Shown: positions 37,366 to 43,136 of the stretch, piece by piece
How the letters are laid out: every line of letters starts with the position of its first letter
Position numbering within the stretch: the first letter of the stretch is position 1
NCBI GenBank assembly: GCA_944324435.1
Contig: CALUWH010000017.1
Coordinates: 1-43,136, forward strand
Direction: 5' to 3'
Length of the DNA stretch: 43,136 bases
Origin: Candidatus Gastranaerophilales bacterium
GTDB taxonomy: Bacteria; Cyanobacteriota; Vampirovibrionia; Gastranaerophilales; Gastranaerophilaceae
Made by a program: the position numbers and the translations under genes
Notes under the pieces: model-generated
The model's database searches: none
The model's input: the letters and a program-made list of their open reading frames with translations, nothing else
What the model was told of the DNA's origin: nothing

Positions 37366-39039
37366 TTATATACTTGCTATCGGCATATAAACTTTTACAC
37401 AAAAACCGTATTCTTCGTTAGAATAAAGTCTTATTTCTCCATTCATTGCCTCAACAAGTCCTTTTACAATATACAACCCGAGCCCCGTGCCTCGTGTTGT
37501 TCTTGTTGTTTTATCATCAACCCGGGTAAATTTTTCAAATAAAGTTTTGAGTTTTTCTCTAGGTATGATGTCATATTCATTCTTTACGCTTACGACAAGC
37601 CTGTTGCCCTGAATTTCATAATCCAATATTATTGCAGAATCCTCTTTTGAATATTTAATAGCGTTTTCAATAAGGTTAACAAAGACCTGCTCAATCCTGT
37701 CATTGTCTGCAATGATTTCGGCTTGGCAATCCTGAACATTGTTTATAATCTCTTTTCCTGCGTCATTTTTTACAAGCATTATAGAGCTTTCTATAATTGT
37801 ATTTATAGGAATATTTTTTAAATCAACATTAAGTCTTGCTCCCTCAATATCAGGAATAACAAGCAAATCTTCTATCATGCGTTTAAGCCGTTCGGATTGC
37901 TTTTTGATAATTTTCAATGATTTTTGTCGAGTTTCCTCATCTATCTTAATATCCTGCCTCAAAAGTCTTGAAGTATACCCCTGAATACTTGTAAGCGGAG
38001 TTCTGAACTCGTGGCTTACAGTATCAACCATGTTTGAACGAAATTCATCCATCTGTTTAAGTTCTTTATTTTTCTTTTTAAGCTGAATATAAGACTTGTG
38101 AATCTGATTGACCATTCGGTTAAACTCGTTTCCCAAAAAGACAATCTCAAACGGGGTAAATATATTTGTTAAAAGACGGATTCTGCGTTCATAATTCCCC
38201 TTAGAGATTGCTATAATGGCTTTAAAGAGCTGGCGAATATTTATATACAGATAATAGGTGTATAACCCGACAACAAAAAATACCGTTAAAATTGTGATAA
38301 TTATAGAAAGTATAATCTTGTCGCGGTTGTAATCAATAGCATGCCGGGTTACATACTTTGTAGTATTAACAATGATTAACGCATCTGGTTTAGATTTTTT
38401 TAAGTAAACAAGCGGCTGGTTTTTAATTTCGCCATATACAACGACTTTATCTGTCTCAAGTTTTTTAGGAAGCTGCTCTAAGCTCTTCTTAAAAGATTCT
38501 TCCGAATAGTTTGCAGAAGCGATTAACGTTTCATCTTCGCCCAAAACATATATTTCCCGTCTATCACCGGCAAGTGTTCTAAAAAGATTTTCTTTTAGAC
38601 TCTTTAAGTCTAAAACTGCAACAATATATCGTCCGTCATTCAGCAGCCGGTTAACAACAACATAGTCATCCTGAATATTATAGCTGTTATATTTTTCAAG
38701 CCCATCTTTATCAACAAGCGCGAGTTCCTTATATATAGGCAGCTCCAGATTAATTGTATCAAGGTATTTTTGCTCTTGCTGCGGTGAATTGTAATATTGA
38801 AGCGTTGCGATAATTTGTGCAAGCTCGTTGTTTATAGAGTGTTCAAATACGTCAATCTCTTCTGATACAATATTTGCAATCATAACCGCAGCATCTCGAA
38901 GCTGTGCCCTGTTTGACTGCTGGTTAATGTTGTTTATAATAACACCGCTTACCGTCATAGGAATGAGCACTGCAAAAAAGATAACGATAATTATCTGCTC
39001 TGCTATCTTTAAACGTCTTTTGCTGAAAAACTGCACCAT
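37366..39039 (-). CDS. Membrane sensor histidine kinase
   Basis: Two-component sensor of 557 residues: membrane segment about 14-36, a roughly 200-residue extracytoplasmic Cache-like sensor (to about 235), a second membrane segment (about 242-264), a HAMP-like linker, HisKA with V-S-H-E-F-R-T-P-L (His343), then HATPase_c with N-L-I-E-N-A-I-K-Y-S (N box) and G-T-G-L-G-L-Y-I-V-K (G2 box). All kinase motifs are intact. I start at ATG 39039 because GGAG (39049-39052) lies nine bases upstream; a TTG at 39054 overlaps that site. It follows its response regulator by four bases. The signal sensed is unknown. Confidence 0.93.
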   Translation of the reverse strand: MVQFFSKRRLKIAEQIIIVIFFAVLIPMTVSGVIINNINQQSNRAQLRDAAVMIANIVSEEIDVFEHSINNELAQIIATLQYYNSPQQEQKYLDTINLELPIYKELALVDKDGLEKYNSYNIQDDYVVVNRLLNDGRYIVAVLDLKSLKENLFRTLAGDRREIYVLGEDETLIASANYSEESFKKSLEQLPKKLETDKVVVYGEIKNQPLVYLKKSKPDALIIVNTTKYVTRHAIDYNRDKIILSIIITILTVFFVVGLYTYYLYINIRQLFKAIIAISKGNYERRIRLLTNIFTPFEIVFLGNEFNRMVNQIHKSYIQLKKKNKELKQMDEFRSNMVDTVSHEFRTPLTSIQGYTSRLLRQDIKIDEETRQKSLKIIKKQSERLKRMIEDLLVIPDIEGARLNVDLKNIPINTIIESSIMLVKNDAGKEIINNVQDCQAEIIADNDRIEQVFVNLIENAIKYSKEDSAIILDYEIQGNRLVVSVKNEYDIIPREKLKTLFEKFTRVDDKTTRTTRGTGLGLYIVKGLVEAMNGEIRLYSNEEYGFCVKVYMPIASI

Positions 39040-39043
39040 TTGT

Positions 39044-39751
39044 TTATTCTCCAAACGGAGTAAGCTTGTATCCTACATTGGTAACGGTATGCAGATACTT
39101 TGGATTCTTGGAATCCGGCTCAATCTTGTTTCTTAATGCTCCCACATGAACCCTTAGCATTCTTACATCCTCATCGCTGCTGTAGCCCCAAACTTCTTCC
39201 AAGAGAGTCGCAAGCGTTACTGCCTTGTTAAAATGCTGCATCAGGCAGTATAAAATCTCAAATTCAGTAGGAGTAAGTTTCATTTTTTTATTAAGAATAA
39301 CTGCTTCCAGAGTATCCGGCAGAATCTCAATTTCTCCGGCTTCAAGTATTTCTGAGGAAGTCATACTCTCAACCTGCGGCTGGTTTCTTCTAAGAAGAAC
39401 CCTTATTCTTAAAAGAACTTCCTGTACGTCGAATGGCTTAACCAAATAATCATCCGCGCCGCTGTCGAATCCGCTTGTTTTGTCCCCGATTGTACCTTTT
39501 GCCGTGAGCATTAAAATTGGAACGTTAATTTTTGCCTGACGAATATTTTTGCATACGTCAAAACCGTTCATTTTAGGCATCATAACATCAAGAAGAATCA
39601 GGTCGTATTTATTGTTAAGCGCCTTGTTTAAACCTTCCATTCCATCTTTTGCTGTATCAACAAAATAACCGCTTGATGCAATATCAAACTCTAATAAATC
39701 ACGAATTTCTGTATCATCATCAACAATAAGTATTCTTTTCTTTTCGGTCAC
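39044..39751 (-). CDS. OmpR-family response regulator
   Basis: A 235-residue DNA-binding regulator. Receiver domain with acidic pocket Asp11-13, phospho-acceptor Asp55, Thr83 and Lys105; C-terminal winged helix from about 140 with L-T-P-T-E-F-E-I-L and V-R-M-L-R-V-H-V-G-A-L-R-N-K-I-E-P, ending G-Y-K-L. The sequence resembles cyanobacterial RpaA/RpaB-type regulators in general layout, but orthology is not established. The start is GTG at 39751 with AAAGGAG. It is the first gene of the pair with the histidine kinase. OmpR-type proteins bind direct repeats spaced 10-11 bases, which is noteworthy because such repeats occur at 31201-31243. Confidence 0.95.
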   Translation of the reverse strand: MTEKKRILIVDDDTEIRDLLEFDIASSGYFVDTAKDGMEGLNKALNNKYDLILLDVMMPKMNGFDVCKNIRQAKINVPILMLTAKGTIGDKTSGFDSGADDYLVKPFDVQEVLLRIRVLLRRNQPQVESMTSSEILEAGEIEILPDTLEAVILNKKMKLTPTEFEILYCLMQHFNKAVTLATLLEEVWGYSSDEDVRMLRVHVGALRNKIEPDSKNPKYLHTVTNVGYKLTPFGE

Positions 39752-39771
39752 AATAAACTCCTTTGTTCATA

Positions 39772-39800
39772 ATTTTACGTAAACAAGGCGTCCATTGCAA
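39772..39800 (-). promoter_or_regulatory. Promoter of two-component system
   Basis: On the minus strand TTGCAA (39795-39800), exactly 17 bases, TAAAAT (39772-39777). About 20 bases before the GTG start. Confidence 0.65.
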
Positions 39801-39828
39801 TAAATATTAAAATAATTTAAGAACAGCC

Positions 39829-41664
39829 TTATTCTACGGTTACAGATTTCGCTAAATTTCTTGGCTGGTCAACATCTTTGCCAAGAAACTCAGCAATATA
39901 ATACGCAAGTAATTGAAGCGGAACCACAGCAAGCGCAGGCGAGAGGATTTCCGAGATTGGAGGAATATGAATCAAGCTGTCAAAAAGTTCATACAAATTA
40001 CTGTCCGTAGAATCAGTCAGTGCAATCATCTTTGCGTTACGAGCTTTAGCCTCTTCTGAGTTTGAAAGCATTTTTTCGTAGACTTTTCCTGTCATCAGTA
40101 TTGAGAGAACCGGCATAGACTCATCAAGCATAGCAATCGGTCCGTGTTTTAGTTCCCCTGCCGTATAACCGGTTGCATTTATATAACTTATTTCTTTTAG
40201 TTTTAAAGCACCCTCCAACGCTGTCGGGAAATTTATTCCGCGTGCGATGAATATAAAATCTTTTGAATTTGCAAACGTTCTTGCGCATTTCTGAATTTCT
40301 TCTTTGTGTGCAAGAATTTTTTCAATTTTCTGAGGCAATATAATAAGCTCGTGTTTTAAAGTCTCTAAATCTTTTATACCCTTAACTTCTGCCATGTAAA
40401 TTGCAAGCAGATAAAAGGATATAAGCTGTGCCATATAAGATTTTGTAGCAGCAACTGAAACTTCAATCCCGGCATTTACAGGAACAAGGCTGTCCGCTTC
40501 TCTTGCCATTGTAGAATCAGGCCTGTTTGTAACAATTAGTATATGAGACCCCCTGCTCTTTGCCTGTCTTATGGCTGTTATCGTATCTGCAGTTTCACCG
40601 GATTGGGAAACCCCGATAACAAGTGTATTTTTATCGGTAATTGTTTTTCTGTAAATATATTCGCTTGAAGGTTCGACATCAACGGCAATTCCGCAGAAGT
40701 CCTCTATTAAATATTTCCCTACCATTGCTGCATGAAGAGATGTACCGCAGGCAACAATTTGAATACGACTCAAATTTTTGAGTTTTTCTTTATCAAGAGT
40801 AACTTCTTTTAAAACAATAGGTTCATCAATTGCTCTTAATTTGCCGGAAAGAACGTTTCTTACCACATCAGGCTGCTCATGAATCTCTTTGAGCATAAAG
40901 TGTTTATACCCCATTTTGCTCAAAGCAACAGGTTCCCAGGGAAGCGTTTCAAATTTTTGATTAACCTTTTTTTTGTCTATATCAATTAAGTCAATAGTAT
41001 CCGGAGTCAATGTTACAATTTGGTTATCTTCGATGTACATTGCTTTTTTTGTGTATTGAATTAAAGCCGGAACATCAGACGCAACAAAATTTTCGCCCTC
41101 TCCTAATCCCACAACAAGAGGTGCGTTTCTTCTGGTTGCTACAATCGTATCTTTCACATCCTGATGAATTACACACAGAGCGTATGCTCCTTCGATTTCT
41201 TTTGTTGCAAGTCTTACTGCTTCAGTTAAATCTTTGGTTTCCGCAAATTTTGCCGCTACGAGATGAGCAACCGTTTCTGTATCAGTTTGTGAGCGGAAAA
41301 CACATCCCTTTTTTTCAAGCTTTTCTTTTAATTCTTTAAAATTTTCAATAATCCCATTGTGTACAACTGCTAAACGGCCGCAGTTGCAAGAATGTGGATG
41401 AGCATTTTCAACGGTTGGGGCACCGTGAGTTGCCCAGCGGATATGGCCTATACCGATTGTAGACTTTGATACTTCTCTGTAGTCCTTATCTACAATATCT
41501 TTAAGGTTTTGCAGCTTTCCTGCGGCCTTATATAGCTTAATTTTCCCGTCAATATTAACCGCTATACCGGAAGAATCATACCCCCTGTACTCAAGACTTG
41601 TCAAGCCTTCCAAAAGAATATCTATTGCCGATTTTCTCCCGATGTATCCAACTATTCCGCACAT
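39829..41664 (-). CDS. glmS: Glutamine-fructose-6-phosphate aminotransferase
   Basis: First enzyme of UDP-GlcNAc synthesis: converts fructose-6-phosphate and glutamine to glucosamine-6-phosphate, feeding peptidoglycan and LPS. The start is fixed by MCGIVGYIG, since Cys2 becomes the N-terminal nucleophile; the frame extends seven codons upstream but the ATG at 41664 has GAGAGG. N-terminal glutaminase (1-240) with R-G-Y-D-S-S-G and H-N-G-I-I-E-N; two SIS domains with S-Q-S-G-E-T-A-D-T and A-G-E-L-K-H-G-P-I-A; C-terminal R-N-L-A-K-S-V-T-V-E. 611 residues, normal. A clear promoter lies upstream; no glmS ribozyme is recognisable. Confidence 0.98.
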   Translation of the reverse strand: MCGIVGYIGRKSAIDILLEGLTSLEYRGYDSSGIAVNIDGKIKLYKAAGKLQNLKDIVDKDYREVSKSTIGIGHIRWATHGAPTVENAHPHSCNCGRLAVVHNGIIENFKELKEKLEKKGCVFRSQTDTETVAHLVAAKFAETKDLTEAVRLATKEIEGAYALCVIHQDVKDTIVATRRNAPLVVGLGEGENFVASDVPALIQYTKKAMYIEDNQIVTLTPDTIDLIDIDKKKVNQKFETLPWEPVALSKMGYKHFMLKEIHEQPDVVRNVLSGKLRAIDEPIVLKEVTLDKEKLKNLSRIQIVACGTSLHAAMVGKYLIEDFCGIAVDVEPSSEYIYRKTITDKNTLVIGVSQSGETADTITAIRQAKSRGSHILIVTNRPDSTMAREADSLVPVNAGIEVSVAATKSYMAQLISFYLLAIYMAEVKGIKDLETLKHELIILPQKIEKILAHKEEIQKCARTFANSKDFIFIARGINFPTALEGALKLKEISYINATGYTAGELKHGPIAMLDESMPVLSILMTGKVYEKMLSNSEEAKARNAKMIALTDSTDSNLYELFDSLIHIPPISEILSPALAVVPLQLLAYYIAEFLGKDVDQPRNLAKSVTVE

Positions 41665-41691
41665 AAGTACCTCTCTTTTTAACAAGGTAAA

Positions 41692-41720
41692 TTATTACGA
41701 CACCCTTTTAGTCTTGGCAA
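41692..41720 (-). promoter_or_regulatory. Promoter of glmS
   Basis: On the minus strand TTGCCA (41715-41720), 17 bases, TAATAA (41692-41697), about 28 bases before the ATG. Confidence 0.6.
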
Positions 41721-41769
41721 TTTACCCCTCTACCCAACTTATTTTAGCATAAATGAAAAATTTTCCTAA

Positions 41770-42075
41770 TTAAGATTTTCTAAAGAACTCCTTGATTTTA
41801 TAAATTCCGGCAATGCCGGCTGAAAGCAGGGTTATTCCGCCGAATATTTTAAAATACAGAGACTTATTAAAATCACTTTTCGTTTTTTCCCTTTTTGCAC
41901 CTTCGTATATATCCGTATTAATCTGTTTCACTTTTTGAGTTGCTTCTCTGTCAGAAAACAAATTATGTTTCGGCAGAGTTTCGGGAGGTTCTGCAATACT
42001 GTTAAGCGGACGTTTTATTTTTGTATCCGTTGTGTAATGTGCATCTAAATTAAAATTATTTTGAACATCCCCCAT
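41770..42075 (-). CDS. Small C-tail-anchored membrane protein
   Basis: A 101-residue protein of unknown family. The N-terminal 75 residues are hydrophilic and likely disordered (N-F-N-L-D-A-H-Y-T-T-D-T-K), followed by one hydrophobic helix (F-K-I-F-G-G-I-T-L-L-S-A-G-I-A-G-I-Y, about 76-93) and a basic tail K-E-F-F-R-K-S. The ATG at 42075 overlaps the stop of the upstream GNAT gene by one base (TGATG), indicating coupled translation; a TTG one codon earlier is less likely. It was probably made to act with the GNAT-like partner at the membrane, an inference from coupling only. Confidence 0.75.
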   Translation of the reverse strand: MGDVQNNFNLDAHYTTDTKIKRPLNSIAEPPETLPKHNLFSDREATQKVKQINTDIYEGAKREKTKSDFNKSLYFKIFGGITLLSAGIAGIYKIKEFFRKS

Positions 42076-42704
42076 CAAAACAATTCTCCGTATCTTAACA
42101 GTTTGTGCAGCCGGTTTTTAGGCAGGTACATCATACCTGTTTGCGCAGGTATATCAGGCATGTTTTTTGCAAGGCACTCTTCCATATATTTATTTGCATC
42201 TTCTGATGTGAATCTAAAACCTAATTTATAGAAAAACATTGCCGGAGACATTTCTTTAAGCATAGGAGCCGAAAAAGTTACTATACGTCCTTGCGCTTTT
42301 GAATCAAACATAGCTTTTTCTGCAAGATTTTTTATTGCTTCCGTTCCAAGACCGCAATGTGTTTTAGGTGATTGAATAAAATCAATCAGGTAACAATTTT
42401 TTAAATATTTTACTTTCCTTTTTATTTTCGGCATAAATTGAGGAGAACTGAAAAAATTTCCAGTTGATTGAGAAGAAAGTTCTATTTCGTCTTCTACAAT
42501 ATCAACATAGTCATCATCAATTTCTCCGGGGATAATAAGGTTATCTCCACGCCTTACTTTTGTAACCCTTAAAGTTGCCTTTTCTTTTAGCAAAGGATTC
42601 TTAAAACCCAGTATGGGCGGCATACTCATGCTTGTCGCTGACGGCATTGATTTGGCAACCGTCATCTGCGGACGTACGTCCATTGTCATGATATTATTAA
42701 TCAT
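42075..42704 (-). CDS. GNAT-fold acetyltransferase-like protein with N-terminal LGFKN motif
   Basis: A 209-residue protein. The N-terminal 40 residues are Met/Ser/Pro-rich and contain GFKN (33-36), akin to the NFKA/FKG motifs of other proteins here. The rest fits a GNAT fold: strand C-Y-L-I-D-F-I (104-110), C-G-L-G-T-E-A-I-K-N-L-A-E-K (117-130) in place of the acetyl-CoA loop R/Q-x-x-G-x-G/A, strand R-I-V-T-F-S-A, and M-F-F-Y-K-L-G-F-R-F (156-165), the usual C-terminal F-Y-x-x-x-G-F. Substrate unknown. First of a coupled pair with the small membrane protein. The ATG has an AGGTAGGT site; an internal ATG at residue 6 or 8 is possible. Confidence 0.75.
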   Translation of the reverse strand: MINNIMTMDVRPQMTVAKSMPSATSMSMPPILGFKNPLLKEKATLRVTKVRRGDNLIIPGEIDDDYVDIVEDEIELSSQSTGNFFSSPQFMPKIKRKVKYLKNCYLIDFIQSPKTHCGLGTEAIKNLAEKAMFDSKAQGRIVTFSAPMLKEMSPAMFFYKLGFRFTSEDANKYMEECLAKNMPDIPAQTGMMYLPKNRLHKLLRYGELF

Positions 42705-42794
42705 ACCTACCTAACCTATCTTTATCTAACCTTACTTATATAAAGTCTTTTTTTTTATAAAAATTGCCGATTATAAGAAGATAAACAGATAAAT

Positions 42795-42815
42795 CGTTAC
42801 AAAAATTTACAATTT
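42795..42815 (-). promoter_or_regulatory. Recurrent TTGTAAC-type upstream element
   Basis: In the sense of the gene at 42704 this reads AAATTGTAAATTTTTGTAAC followed by G, 91 bases upstream. It closely matches AATTGTAAAATTTTGTAACA upstream of the gene at 31115. Confidence 0.45.
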
Positions 42816-42913
42816 AGTCTCGGTGAAAGGGGCGATAAATTGATAAGTTGGGGAGACGTTTTAAGGAGTTGAAAGGTTGAAAAGTAGTTTATAGTTTAGG
42901 AGTTTATAAGTTG

Positions 42914-42942
42914 AGAAGTTTAGAAGTTTAGAAGTTTAGAAG
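42914..42942. repeat. Tandem AGAAGTTT repeat
   Basis: Three full copies and a partial fourth of the 8-base unit, preceded by about 70 bases of imperfect variants (GGAGTT, TAGTTT, GAGTTT). Confidence 0.85.
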
Positions 42943-43136
42943 AAGTTAAAAATCTATTCACTAATCACTATTCACCACTCACTAAAAAACACTTGATCAC
43001 TTGGTCACATAAAAAACGCTCCCTTCACGCTTCACCCTTCACACCTCACGCTAAATCAATCTAAAGACTACTCAACAAACCTAAAACATTTTGTGCCTTG
43101 AGGCTGCGAGAGGAAGACATCAACGTAGCTGAGGCA

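Larger units (their letters stand above)
42705..43136. other. Right-end intergenic region with repeats
   Basis: No gene supported in 432 bases. 42730-42742 carries an ACTTTATATAAG-like stretch and 42795-42815 a TTGTAAC-type element, both read in the sense of the gene at 42704. 42840-42945 is purine-rich with AGAAGTTT repeated at 42914-42942. 42955-43050 has irregular TTCAC/ATCACT units. The last 46 bases (43091-43136) are more GC-rich and may begin an RNA or gene beyond the window; not identified. Confidence 0.55.

Noticed and set aside
41665-41769. glmS ribozyme or other riboswitch upstream of glmS
   Set aside because: The leader is only about 28 bases from the predicted start, too short for the ribozyme.
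42914-43050. CRISPR array
   Set aside because: The units are only about 8 bases, irregular and without uniform spacers. No cas gene is in the window.

Overview
The window is AT-rich and comes from a Gram-negative-type anaerobe. The best fit is a gut or host-associated member of the non-photosynthetic cyanobacterial sister lineage (Vampirovibrionia/'Melainabacteria', order Gastranaerophilales). This is inferred, not proven. The grounds are low GC, superoxide reductase plus ferritin, 2-oxoacid-decarboxylase fermentation, and many lineage-restricted proteins with unusual short N-terminal motifs among well-conserved housekeeping genes. No gene here depends on oxygen respiration.

Layout. 1-2283: start of a lineage-type gene running off the left edge (-), then rpsB-tsf (+). 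2304-6598 (-): uridine phosphorylase with an ArsB/NhaD-type ion transporter, then an EmrB-type efflux pump under a MarR repressor with a clear promoter and operator. 6834-9155 (+): an EF-hand protein with a sigma28-like promoter. 9223-14711 (-): a three-gene operon of two novel membrane proteins and a GH13 glycosidase. 14887-15760 (-): ferritin and superoxide reductase. 15848-17592 (+): cysteine-cluster protein and rlmN. 17692-20249 (+): a small flagellar cluster (FliJ, FliK, FlgE/F/G-like). 20333-26474: small or lineage-specific proteins, a secreted trehalose-synthase-like GH13 enzyme, a GNAT protein and an orphan MalG-like permease. 26443-30274 (+): acyltransferase-like protein, zincin, 2-oxoacid decarboxylase and gmk. 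30333-32281: a coiled-coil protein (-) and a TOPRIM protein (+).

32351-34722 looks like an old integration site: tRNA-Lys, two decayed tRNA-Lys-like copies around a strongly foldable segment, tRNA-Thr, a secreted TPR protein and a frameshifted tyrosine-recombinase remnant. 34758-42704 (-) holds a TPR-glycosyltransferase, lipA, a 23-codon hydrophobic ORF with the architecture of a type I toxin, a two-component system, glmS, and a small membrane protein with a second GNAT protein. The right end (42705-43136) is repeat-rich and without a recognisable gene.

The most interesting signals are these. A short N-terminal F-[KGQ]-[AGN] motif recurs in unrelated proteins that lack signal peptides. A TTGTAAC element recurs upstream of lineage-specific genes. 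Several genes look leaderless. There is a probable type I toxin with a hairpin enclosing its ribosome binding site, and a tRNA-Lys graveyard. All are sequence-pattern observations that need comparative searches to confirm.
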